A program made the position numbers and the translations under genes. A model generated the notes under the pieces. It saw only the letters and a program-made list of their open reading frames with translations. It had not been told where the DNA came from and did no database searches. This document shows, in pieces, positions 16,654 through 24,722 of a DNA stretch of 41,351 bases. This DNA comes from Clostridia bacterium. Its GTDB lineage: Bacteria > Bacillota > Clostridia > UBA1381. Numbering within the stretch: position 1 is the stretch's first letter; each line of letters opens with the position of its first letter. The stretch is from NCBI GenBank assembly GCA_900751885.1, contig CAADTH010000011.1:1-41351 (forward strand). The letters run 5' to 3'.

Positions 16654-16901
16654 AAAATGTACAGACCGTATAAAGCATGATAAAAGCTGAATCTAACTGC
16701 AAATATGATATTTGTTCTAAGGTAGAAATCTATGCTTTATGCTGCGGACGAAACTCACCCTCGGAGTACGATTGTACGCCGTCGGGCAAGGTAAACAGCG
16801 GAAAACGCCGCTGTTTCCTTTGCTTCATCGGTTCTGCACTATTTTTTCCTATCCTCTAACAAAGGGGCTGTAAAAAAACCAAGTTTTTTTACAGCCCCTT
16901 T
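16641..16901. repeat. Structured element with terminal inverted repeats after coaX
   Basis: AAAGGGGCTGTGAAAAA (16641-16657) recurs inverted at 16885-16901 with 16 of 17 bases matching, and in direct orientation at 16861-16877. Between them lie nested inverted repeats: ATAAAGCAT/ATGCTTTAT (16670-16678 with 16732-16740), AAATAT/ATATTT inside that pair, CGGAGTAC/GTACGCCG (16762-16769 with 16774-16781, one mismatch) and AAACAGCGG/CCGCTGTTT (16793-16801 with 16808-16816). No credible gene is present; the short frame at 16677-16859 has no ribosome binding site. It looks like a small non-autonomous repeat (MITE-like) or a structured RNA. I see no clear target-site duplication. Confidence 0.55.
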
Positions 16902-16906
16902 GTTTT
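16861..16906. terminator. Strong bidirectional terminator between coaX and the coiled-coil gene
   Basis: A perfect 19-bp inverted repeat (16861-16879 with 16883-16901, 3-base loop) contains A-runs and T-runs in its arms and is followed by TGTTTTT. It separates the convergent coaX transcript (plus) and the exporter-partner transcript (minus). Confidence 0.85.
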
Positions 16907-16916
16907 TGCTTTCTAT

Positions 16917-19223
16917 TTAATCCTCATCCTGAAAAATTGACACAGCCGCTTTTCCAATCTTGATGAACACATTTGCGATTCTTCCCCACACTCCGATATC
17001 CTCCGGTTTTTTCTCCAAATCCGTCACATTGTCCTTTCCAGAGTCTATACTGATTTCCTCTGTTCGAAGCAAAACCTGAATGCTGGACGGCGTTGGATTT
17101 TCACTCGAGGTAAAGGACTTTAGCCTTTGTTCCGGATCAATATTCAAAAACTTATTTTCATCCTCGAATTTATCGACTTCCTTTTTGACAGAGTGCTTAA
17201 TGGTGTCATTGGCACGGATGATCTCATCGGGCACATGGATATTGTCGATTCCCGTCTGTAAAATCCCCATCAGCCCCTGCAATGTCTGCTGGGTGCCGTC
17301 ATCGAGCATGGTTCCGCTCTCCTCTAAGACAGTGCGCAGTGTCGTCAAAAAGCCTGCGGCTGATTGAATCGAACCGCTCAGCGTCTGCGTGATGGTTTGC
17401 ACCTCATCAAGGCACGCCAGCGCACTGTCCTTATGGCTTTTCATCGTCCGGTGGAGTGCATCCACATTCTGAATCAGCGCATCGCCGGTAGAAAGCGTTT
17501 TTTTCATGGTGTCCCCGACAAGATTCATCTGCGCAAGAAAATCGTCAAGCGTAGACGTATTGTTCTCCATCAGCGTGAAATAGGTATCCATGAGGTCGAG
17601 CGAGCTTTGAAGGCTGCTTGCAAGCTGGTCGCCGCTGTAGCAGATATCGTCGAGCGTGGAAAGCATATCCTCTGTTGCTTCCATAAACCGCGCCAAATCA
17701 TACAAAAGGTCTTTGGTTCCATCGATTCCATTGTTGATTTTCCGCAGGGCATCCGCGATAGTTCCGCGCAGCTTGTTGATTGCCTCCTGCGCGCTCTGTC
17801 CCACCGGCTCGAGCGCCTTATCGATTGCCGCATTGATTGCGCGGATGACCGCGTTTGCCTGATCGATTGCAGGGTCGTCTCCGCCATCGGGGAAGGTCGG
17901 CAACAGCGGTCCTATCGAAGGCACCGATGGAATCGTCGGCGTGCTGAAGTGCTCCAGCTTATCCTCCAAATCCTTGGTGCTTCCCTCTACGCGTGCAAGG
18001 CGGCGGTTCATCAAGCGGAGCGAGGTACGAAGGCTCTGAAGATTTTCCTTCATACTGGATACTTCCTGCACCAGACTCTTATGTACCGCCTTTCTGTCAG
18101 CGGTGGTGGCATCGACATCGTGAAGAAGATCCTGAAGTTTTGCCACATCCGTCTGGATATTGCGGATTGAATTGCGGTAGCTTAAAAGCTGACTGCTGAC
18201 TGAATCAATGGTATTTACCAAATCATCAAAATCCCCATTCAGGCTGTTTAACAGGTTCTGTGCGGATTGAAGATAGGGAACCAGCGTCAAAAGCTGGGAG
18301 GATACCACGGACAAGTCAGACAAAGCCTTGTCCGCACTCTGATACACATCTGACTTTGACGAGCTCAAAAATGCCCGCGCGCTGTCAAGGGTGCTCAGTC
18401 CTGACTGCGCCGTAGAGAGTGTCCCTGCCATGCCTCCCATGACGCGCAGGATGCTGTTCATACTCTGGTACACTGCATCCGCGGAATCCTTGACTGTGTC
18501 CTTTGTTTCTTTAAGGTGCTTGATATCTTCCAATTGTTGGAGGGTTCCCGGAATCATCATCATGATGATTCCGGAGGATTCGAAATGCTCTGTGCCCACG
18601 CGCATGGTGAAGGTGACCTCCTCACCCGGCACAGCCGCAAAAATCGCCACCTTATACGTTCCCAGTGATTGAAGCTGTGCGCCGGGCGCTTCCACACTCA
18701 AGGTATCCTGCATGTCAAACATGGATGCAACCTGCAGAAGCATATTATTTTTATAGTAGTCCTGTGTCTGTTCATTCGGCGTACATGCCACACTGATTTC
18801 TACCAATCCGCTCTTTCCCGCAAGCTCCTCCGCCTTTGCAGGCACTCCATTTAATTTATATGAGATGTCAAAATCCCATGGAAGCGCTACATCCGTGCTT
18901 TTCGGAACGGCCTCAAAGTAAAACCTGCCGGTTCCTTCTGGAAGGGACCAGCGTACCCCATCGCCATACATCTCAGGTACTGCATCATTGCTCATATTGG
19001 TCACAGCGCTATATTGCCCATAATCGACAAATTCAGTATTGCCATTCAGACTGCACCCCTTGACAATGCTTGCATGGGTCGGCGCACCATAATGGTCAAG
19101 GTTTACATAAACCGCCTCATCCATGCTGACGGAAGGCGGCGCCGCGTGTACTGCCGATGAAAAAGCTGGAAAACTGATGCACAGGCAAAGTACTGCCGCA
19201 ACAACTCTATGATATTGTTTCAT
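16917..19223 (-). CDS. Secreted coiled-coil protein, probable partner of the MMPL exporter
   Basis: A 768-residue protein with a signal peptide (VVAAVLCLCISFPAFSSAVHA). The first part (about 30-230) is beta-rich. A long helical region (about 230-680) full of heptad-like Leu/Ser/Asp patterns follows, resembling the extracellular coiled-coil domains of YhgE/Pip-type and other MMPL-associated proteins. A Pro/Gly-rich break (TPTIPSVPSIGPLLPTFPDGG) lies in the middle. No C-terminal anchor is seen beyond an amphipathic helix ending in FQDED. The gene starts 13 bases after the exporter gene, with GGGGG before the ATG, so the two are one transcript. A role as a periplasm-like adaptor or scaffold of the exporter is inferred. 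Confidence 0.7.
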   Translation of the reverse strand: MKQYHRVVAAVLCLCISFPAFSSAVHAAPPSVSMDEAVYVNLDHYGAPTHASIVKGCSLNGNTEFVDYGQYSAVTNMSNDAVPEMYGDGVRWSLPEGTGRFYFEAVPKSTDVALPWDFDISYKLNGVPAKAEELAGKSGLVEISVACTPNEQTQDYYKNNMLLQVASMFDMQDTLSVEAPGAQLQSLGTYKVAIFAAVPGEEVTFTMRVGTEHFESSGIIMMMIPGTLQQLEDIKHLKETKDTVKDSADAVYQSMNSILRVMGGMAGTLSTAQSGLSTLDSARAFLSSSKSDVYQSADKALSDLSVVSSQLLTLVPYLQSAQNLLNSLNGDFDDLVNTIDSVSSQLLSYRNSIRNIQTDVAKLQDLLHDVDATTADRKAVHKSLVQEVSSMKENLQSLRTSLRLMNRRLARVEGSTKDLEDKLEHFSTPTIPSVPSIGPLLPTFPDGGDDPAIDQANAVIRAINAAIDKALEPVGQSAQEAINKLRGTIADALRKINNGIDGTKDLLYDLARFMEATEDMLSTLDDICYSGDQLASSLQSSLDLMDTYFTLMENNTSTLDDFLAQMNLVGDTMKKTLSTGDALIQNVDALHRTMKSHKDSALACLDEVQTITQTLSGSIQSAAGFLTTLRTVLEESGTMLDDGTQQTLQGLMGILQTGIDNIHVPDEIIRANDTIKHSVKKEVDKFEDENKFLNIDPEQRLKSFTSSENPTPSSIQVLLRTEEISIDSGKDNVTDLEKKPEDIGVWGRIANVFIKIGKAAVSIFQDED

Positions 19224-19236
19224 GAAAAATCCCCCT

Positions 19237-21597
19237 TCATCCGTTCATTGGCGGCGTACCGCCGCCCTTCGGCGGTTTCCTCCTGCCGCCTTTCCCTTTT
19301 TTGATGCGCCGAATGCTGTCAGCTTCCCGATACATTCTCGGGAAACCTGCCGTCCTCGTATGGCTCAGCTTGTTTCGTATTCCCCTCTGGCGGCTGCGCA
19401 GCCTCCTCTGCCGCTTTAAGTGCATCAGCTTGAGCGCCTTTTTATTCTTGGTATGAATGGTTTTGTTGAATTCTCCAAGACGCTCCAAACGTTCCTTTTG
19501 GTCAAAAATCATCTTATCACAAAGTGTCAAAAGACTCGGCAAAAGGCACAAAACCAAAATCAGACTCAAAAGCGCACCGCGTCCCACCAAACGCCCGATG
19601 TCGGCGATTGCCGCGACCGTAGAGGTGAAGTAGAGTCCATAGCCCACAATGGTCAAAATCGAACCTGACGTGAGTATCGACAGTGCACTCGCGCTGATTG
19701 CATGCTCTGCCGCCTGCCGCTTTTCGAGTGTCTTTCTCGCGTCCAAATAGTTGTTTGTCAATAAAATCGAATAGTCCACGGTCGCGCCGAGCTGGAGACA
19801 GCTGACAATGATGTATCCCATAAAGATCATTTGATCTCCGAATAGATACGGAAGCGCCATATTAAAGAAAATCGCGACTTCTATCGGTATCATGACCACA
19901 ATCGGAATGATGCCCGATTTGAATGTGAACATAATCACAAGCGCAACGCCGACAAGCGACAGGATATTGACAAAGCTATAGTCCTTCGTGATGACATTTT
20001 TGATGTCAATGGTGGACGGCGTCACGCCCACAATATAGGAATTGTCAGGATAATAGCGGTGTATGATTTGCTCAATTTCCTCACTGCACGAAAATGCAAA
20101 TTCACTCTCATTCGCGGTTTTTGCAAATATCATAATGCGAGAATATTCCTCTGTATGTAGCATACCCGTCACCGTCTCAGGCAGAAACCCCTCCGGAATT
20201 CCTTCGGGCAGCGTACCTGCAAGTGAGGTGACTGACTTGATATAGTATAAATTTTCTATCTCCTTCGTAAGCTGTTTTTCTGTCACATTGGATGTGCGCG
20301 GGACAAGCGCCAGCATGAGGTTACTTCTTCCAAAGCGTGCATTGATTGCCTGCTCATCCTCATATACCTTTGTCCCGGGACTCGATCCGAGTGCGTCGTT
20401 GCCATACTGAAATGCGTTCATCCCCTGCGCGACATAAGCCGGAAGAATCAACACTGCCACCACAATTAAAATGCCATAGCGAATCCGATAGATGCCCTTG
20501 CCCATCTTGTCAAAGGACGGCAAAAAAGGGCGGTGCGCTGTCTTGTCGATTTTCCCAGAAAAGCGCAGAATCAGCGCCGGCATGAGAAACAGCACGGTAA
20601 ACAGGCTGATCACAATTCCCTTTGCAAGCACGATACCGAGGTCTTTTCCAATCGTGAATTGCATCAGAGTCAGCACGATAAAACCAACAATCGTGGTCGC
20701 GCCGCTCGACAAAATGGAGGACACAGAGCTCTTGATTGCGTGTGCAAGTGCGACCTCAGGCTCCAGTCCCTTTGCCTTTTCCCTCGTGAACGAATGCAGA
20801 AGGAAAATCGAGTAGTCCATCGCAATGGCAAGCTGTAGGATAGATGCGACGCTGAAGGTTAGAAAGGAAATCGTGTCGAGGAATAAGTTCGTCCCCATAT
20901 TAATCACAATGGCGATTCCCATAATCATGAGAAAGAGAAACGGCTCAAACCATGAGGTGGTAGTCAGACATAGGATAATGGCAATCATAATGACGCCCAT
21001 GACCATGGCAATGGCAATCTGTTTGGTGAGCGTTTCGCTCAGGGATTTATTCTGCACTGCTGAACCGGTAAAATATCCCTTATCCCCTGTAATCTCCATG
21101 ATATTGTCAATTGCTTTGTGTGTCTTGGCGCTGGAGTCGCTCTCTGTAAATGTGATATCCATGACGGCATAGCCGTCCTTATAGTAATCCTCTATCTCCT
21201 TGTAGCGGATAAACTGGTTTGCCTGATAGACGTCTGATGCTGTATCTGTCCACAGCACCATATCCACGCCGGGCACTGCCTCAATGCGGTCTTTATATGC
21301 CTTCGCCTCATAAATCGACAAATCGCCGCCAATCATAACGCGGGCGGTTCCCGGGTATCCGAACTCCTGTTCCATCAGGTCGAGTCCCTGCTTCGAGACA
21401 GCAGACGAGGGCAGGTATTTGCTCAAATCATAGTTGACGCCCACAAACGGAACACAGAGAATACTCAAAATAACCAAAAATCCAAATATCTTCTCAATCA
21501 GCTTTCTTTTGTAGATGATAAACCCAATCAGTCCGCGTATCTGCTTTTCCTCTTTGGGCTGTTTAGGCTTCTGTTTGTGTCGCTTTCCAAAAGGCAC
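19237..21597 (-). CDS. MMPL/RND-family exporter
   Basis: A protein of about 786 residues with the RND permease architecture in two repeats. The first helix (GFLVILSILCVPFVGV) is followed by an extracellular loop, then helices 2-6 including LQLAIAMDYSIFLLHSF. The second repeat mirrors this, with LQLGATVDYSILLTNNYL. The paired Asp-Tyr-Ser motifs in helices 4 and 10 are the proton-relay signature of MMPL proteins. Such pumps export lipids, peptides or drugs. I place the start at GTG 21597, which has a GGGGGAAGG box upstream; the TTG at 21621 is an alternative. The last 80 or so residues are an unusually basic cytoplasmic tail. A coiled-coil partner gene follows directly. Confidence 0.88.
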   Translation of the reverse strand: MPFGKRHKQKPKQPKEEKQIRGLIGFIIYKRKLIEKIFGFLVILSILCVPFVGVNYDLSKYLPSSAVSKQGLDLMEQEFGYPGTARVMIGGDLSIYEAKAYKDRIEAVPGVDMVLWTDTASDVYQANQFIRYKEIEDYYKDGYAVMDITFTESDSSAKTHKAIDNIMEITGDKGYFTGSAVQNKSLSETLTKQIAIAMVMGVIMIAIILCLTTTSWFEPFLFLMIMGIAIVINMGTNLFLDTISFLTFSVASILQLAIAMDYSIFLLHSFTREKAKGLEPEVALAHAIKSSVSSILSSGATTIVGFIVLTLMQFTIGKDLGIVLAKGIVISLFTVLFLMPALILRFSGKIDKTAHRPFLPSFDKMGKGIYRIRYGILIVVAVLILPAYVAQGMNAFQYGNDALGSSPGTKVYEDEQAINARFGRSNLMLALVPRTSNVTEKQLTKEIENLYYIKSVTSLAGTLPEGIPEGFLPETVTGMLHTEEYSRIMIFAKTANESEFAFSCSEEIEQIIHRYYPDNSYIVGVTPSTIDIKNVITKDYSFVNILSLVGVALVIMFTFKSGIIPIVVMIPIEVAIFFNMALPYLFGDQMIFMGYIIVSCLQLGATVDYSILLTNNYLDARKTLEKRQAAEHAISASALSILTSGSILTIVGYGLYFTSTVAAIADIGRLVGRGALLSLILVLCLLPSLLTLCDKMIFDQKERLERLGEFNKTIHTKNKKALKLMHLKRQRRLRSRQRGIRNKLSHTRTAGFPRMYREADSIRRIKKGKGGRRKPPKGGGTPPMNG

Positions 21598-21630
21598 TTC
21601 CCTTCCCCCTTTTTTATGCAAAAAGCATAG

Positions 21631-21667
21631 AAACCTGCAATTTTTGAAAAATTACAGGTTCATTTTT
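21631..21667. terminator. Hairpin between the RHH regulator and MMPL genes
   Basis: AACCTG and CAGGTT (outer arms, about 21640-21660) with an AT-rich inner stem form a long near-perfect hairpin followed on the plus strand by CATTTTTTG. On the minus strand it lies between the regulator gene and the exporter start, where it could act as an attenuator. Orientation of function is uncertain. Confidence 0.45.
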
Positions 21668-21826
21668 TGATTTTGATTCTATTCTTAACAACTTTTAATT
21701 ATATCAGGGTTACATCTGTTTGTAAAGATGAATTTATGAAATTCTACTCATTCGTGAACACGCGGCAGAGGGGCTCCGCCCCCCTGCACCGACACTTTGT
21801 GTTCTGTTCTGTATGGGTGAAACGCA

Positions 21827-22015
21827 TTACTTCCATTCATCCTTACAGCTCAAGTCGATTTTTCCATGCTGGTTTTCAAATTCGTGAATATGCCTTTTTA
21901 CCAACATCTCAAGTTCCTTGTTCTTTGACCTCCCATTATACTTGGACACATAGTCCAGCTTATCCAATACATTTCTGCTGGTTCGAAAGGTATAATGAGG
22001 TACTGTGTCTGCCAT
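21827..22015 (-). CDS. Arc-type ribbon-helix-helix DNA-binding protein
   Basis: A 62-residue protein. It starts with a short beta-strand candidate (VPHYTFRTSRNVLDKL) followed by two helices (DYVSKYNGRSKNKELEMLVKRHI), the layout of Arc/MetJ-like ribbon-helix-helix repressors that bind DNA as dimers. The NGRSKNKELE turn is typical. The start has AAGGAGGTG upstream, an almost complete anti-16S match. It is followed after about 200 bases by the MMPL exporter on the same strand. Two GACGTCA sites flank its likely -10 box, suggesting self-regulation. Control of the exporter is inference. Confidence 0.8.
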   Translation of the reverse strand: MADTVPHYTFRTSRNVLDKLDYVSKYNGRSKNKELEMLVKRHIHEFENQHGKIDLSCKDEWK

Positions 22016-22069
22016 TGTGGCACCTCCTTTCTCACTTTACTTTGCTCAAAGGCAATATTTAGCATATGC

Positions 22070-22118
22070 TGACGTCATTATATGGCTGTCCTGAATCCAA
22101 AATAAAGAAACGACGTCA
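22070..22118. promoter_or_regulatory. Paired GACGTCA sites around the regulator promoter
   Basis: TGACGTCA (22070-22077) and GACGTCA (22112-22118) lie 41 bases apart, about four helical turns. Each core is a palindrome. On the minus strand a TATAAT (22077-22082) touches the first site. This is the layout of a two-site operator for a small dimeric repressor, plausibly the RHH protein encoded just downstream. The -35 box is weak. Confidence 0.4.
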
Positions 22119-22189
22119 CAATGAGTTATGTTTTTTCACAAAAAACCTTGTTATAAGGCATAATCTTTCTTTTTATTCCATTATAGCAC

Positions 22190-22227
22190 AAAAAAAGGAA
22201 CAGGCTTTTTTGCCTGTTCCTTTTTTT
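22190..22227. terminator. Intrinsic terminator of the exporter/SLH operon
   Basis: AGGAACAGGC and GCCTGTTCCT arms extended by A7 and T7 (22190-22205 with 22212-22227) form a 16-bp stem with a 6-base loop. It ends the minus-strand SLH operon immediately after its stop at 22230 and can also work on the plus strand. Confidence 0.9.
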
Positions 22228-22229
22228 CG

Positions 22230-24722
22230 TTATTTTTCCAGAATCAAAATACGCACTCGTCCGCCGCTTTCACTGCTTTTATCATAGTACGCTGTCACCT
22301 TCTGAAGATCACTTTGTACCACAAGATCCTCCAGCTTGATTTTCACATAGGTGCCGTTGTTTTTTTCATATGCCACCACCCGGTCGCTCAAGCTATATTT
22401 CTGTCCACGTGCAATCAAATAGCGGTCTGTCAGCTCACTGATACCCCCCACAGACTGAATTTCCTGAATGGATAAAAGCTTGCCGCCATCAAATGCAAAG
22501 CGCCCAACCGTACCCTTTCGCACAGAAAACGCAGAATTGGTCAGAGTCACCGACGAACTCTTTCCATCGATGTCATAGGTATAGCTTCCCATTGTGACAT
22601 AGGCGGAATTAGTGGTATCTGCCTTTGTCACAATCCCATATTGGTACGCATCGCCTGTTACATTCTTGAGGATGAGATTTTGAATCTGTCCCTCTGCATT
22701 CCGGTCATAATAAAGTACACCGCTTGCCTTGATTTGTACCTTGTCAAGCCGCTGTGGAAATACCTTCACATAGCTGCCGGATTGATCCTTATCGTCGGAT
22801 GCGACGTCCAAAATATTCACATCGTCTGCTACCTCCTCACCTCCCAGCGTCATACTGTCAAAGTGAAAGGTTCCTGATATACTGTCCGGCGATTTCAACC
22901 TGGATACGGATGCTTTACCGTTTTCAAACTTCACATTCACAACCGCATGTTTATAAAGCTTGCAGTCTATCTGTGTCTCATACTCCGCACTTATGCCGTC
23001 CGGCAGTGCCAGCTTAATATAGAAGGAATTGTATTGTTTGTCTGTGCTGTCTGTAAACTCTTTTTGTCCAGCCTCATAGACATAACCCGTAACCATAGTA
23101 TCCCCAGCCAAAGCAGCGCCCATGACGCCTGCAATACGGCGGTCTTTTCCGAGAAGAACCGTAATCGTGTCGCCAAAGCGGTATGCGCCGGAGGAGGATA
23201 GCGCGTCGAATGCTGCTGTACCCTCGATTTCGTACTGCTTGCCGGAAATCGTGACTGTTTTCGGGAAATCGCGGTTTGGAAGCGCATTCTCATATACGCC
23301 TGTCACCTTGTCGCTGTAGGCAAAAATCATGCTGAGTTCACGCGAATAATATGCGACATCGTTGGTTTTTAGCGTGTCCGCCCTCACCCCGTCACGGGTG
23401 ATACTAACCTTGGAAACGTCTACGCCGAGCGAGGATGCCCAGCTGTCTCCTGACACAATGACAGGTCCCTCCAGCTTGTTGGTTTCCACGCTGATGTAGT
23501 CGATATTTTCCTTGCTATCACGCTTGACATACAAAATATCTCCAACAGACAACTGCATCTTAATTGCTCCATAGGTGGTGCGCACAGAGTCGAGATAGCT
23601 CTCTGTGGTATCATCCACATCGAGGTCTTTTCGCTGTCCGTTTTGATAAATGATGATGTTGTTGCTGTCAAGCGCGGAGTACACCACATACTTTTCAAGG
23701 TAGTCTGCACTCGATGAATCGGTTCCGTTTGGACTCAAAAGCGCGTACTCCAAATCGCCGTCACCATTTCGGTAGGTGGTAAACAGATATCCCTTTTTCG
23801 CTTTGGATGCGATATCGCGGTAGGTGGTTCTTTGAGACTTATAGTAAACCGCAAGATTTGCGTCAATGTCCAGCACATTGCCGTCGAGCACCAAATCAGA
23901 ACCGATGGTGCTGGTGACCGCATAGCTTGTGGCGGTCTGCTCGTCCGGTGTGAAGCAAATCAGCTTATCTCCATCTTTGATAACCGCATCTCCACGCCGT
24001 CCGACGTAATCCTTTTGGCTCTCATCGGAAATTTTAAACGTTCCGGCGGTCGATACGATTTTATCGCCTGAGATAGATGGATCCTCCTTGCTCGTCGCAG
24101 TCAGAGTGATATCCTCCAAAATTTTGCAGTCAAAATCTGTGATGTACTTCTGTTTGGTCGTTTTTTGCTCTGCGTGCAGGGTGTTATATACGAGATTAAG
24201 CACATCACGGCGGTTTAAAATATCGCCGATGCTCCGATCTACATGCTTGGTGATATCAAGATTTTCTGCAAGCCCAACCTGCCCATACGGCCAGGAGATG
24301 CCGAAGTCATCATCCGTGTAGCCGAGCACCTTCACCAGCATGGTGACCGCTTCCTCCAACGTAACCGCGTCATTCGGGCGGAAGGTGCCGTCCGGGTAGC
24401 CGCGGCAGATATTATTTTTTACCGCCGCCTGAATATACGCCGCTCCCCAAAAGTCATGTGATACATCGCGGAACGGCGAAATCGCAAGTCCTGATGCGAC
24501 CTGGTTTCGCTGCGGCGATGCGGCAACCGCAACCTTTGTGAATTCCGCCCGGGTCACATTGTCGTCCAGCCGAAGGTTGCCGTCCGGGTCACCCTGCATA
24601 ATATGAAGCTCCTTTAAAAGCGATGCCCGGTCCAGCTCTGTGCCGTCCGCCGCAAATGCGCTGACGCCGGACAGAAGCATCACACCGGCAATCAATACAG
24701 ATAAAAGTTGTTTCGCTCTCAT
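22230..24722 (-). CDS. SLH-domain cell-wall protein, last gene of the ABC/HlyD operon
   Basis: An 830-residue protein with a signal peptide (LLSVLIAGVMLLSGVSAFA) and three SLH modules at about residues 28-190, seen in GDPDGNLRLDDNVTRAEF, FRDVSHDFWGAAYIQAAV, GYPDGTFRPNDAVTLEEA and the third around VDRSIGDILNRRDVLNL. The remaining 640 residues look like repeated beta-sheet modules of unknown type. Its start overlaps the HlyD gene stop (ATGA), so it is translated from the exporter message. SLH modules bind wall polymers, so the product is expected outside the membrane next to the adaptor proteins. Whether it is a conduit, an anchor or an exported cargo cannot be decided from the sequence. Its own terminator follows the stop. 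Confidence 0.87.
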   Translation of the reverse strand: MRAKQLLSVLIAGVMLLSGVSAFAADGTELDRASLLKELHIMQGDPDGNLRLDDNVTRAEFTKVAVAASPQRNQVASGLAISPFRDVSHDFWGAAYIQAAVKNNICRGYPDGTFRPNDAVTLEEAVTMLVKVLGYTDDDFGISWPYGQVGLAENLDITKHVDRSIGDILNRRDVLNLVYNTLHAEQKTTKQKYITDFDCKILEDITLTATSKEDPSISGDKIVSTAGTFKISDESQKDYVGRRGDAVIKDGDKLICFTPDEQTATSYAVTSTIGSDLVLDGNVLDIDANLAVYYKSQRTTYRDIASKAKKGYLFTTYRNGDGDLEYALLSPNGTDSSSADYLEKYVVYSALDSNNIIIYQNGQRKDLDVDDTTESYLDSVRTTYGAIKMQLSVGDILYVKRDSKENIDYISVETNKLEGPVIVSGDSWASSLGVDVSKVSITRDGVRADTLKTNDVAYYSRELSMIFAYSDKVTGVYENALPNRDFPKTVTISGKQYEIEGTAAFDALSSSGAYRFGDTITVLLGKDRRIAGVMGAALAGDTMVTGYVYEAGQKEFTDSTDKQYNSFYIKLALPDGISAEYETQIDCKLYKHAVVNVKFENGKASVSRLKSPDSISGTFHFDSMTLGGEEVADDVNILDVASDDKDQSGSYVKVFPQRLDKVQIKASGVLYYDRNAEGQIQNLILKNVTGDAYQYGIVTKADTTNSAYVTMGSYTYDIDGKSSSVTLTNSAFSVRKGTVGRFAFDGGKLLSIQEIQSVGGISELTDRYLIARGQKYSLSDRVVAYEKNNGTYVKIKLEDLVVQSDLQKVTAYYDKSSESGGRVRILILEK

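Noticed and set aside
16677..16859. A 60-codon plus-strand frame inside the repeat element after coaX
   Set aside because: No ribosome binding site, runs through several hairpins, and resembles no protein.
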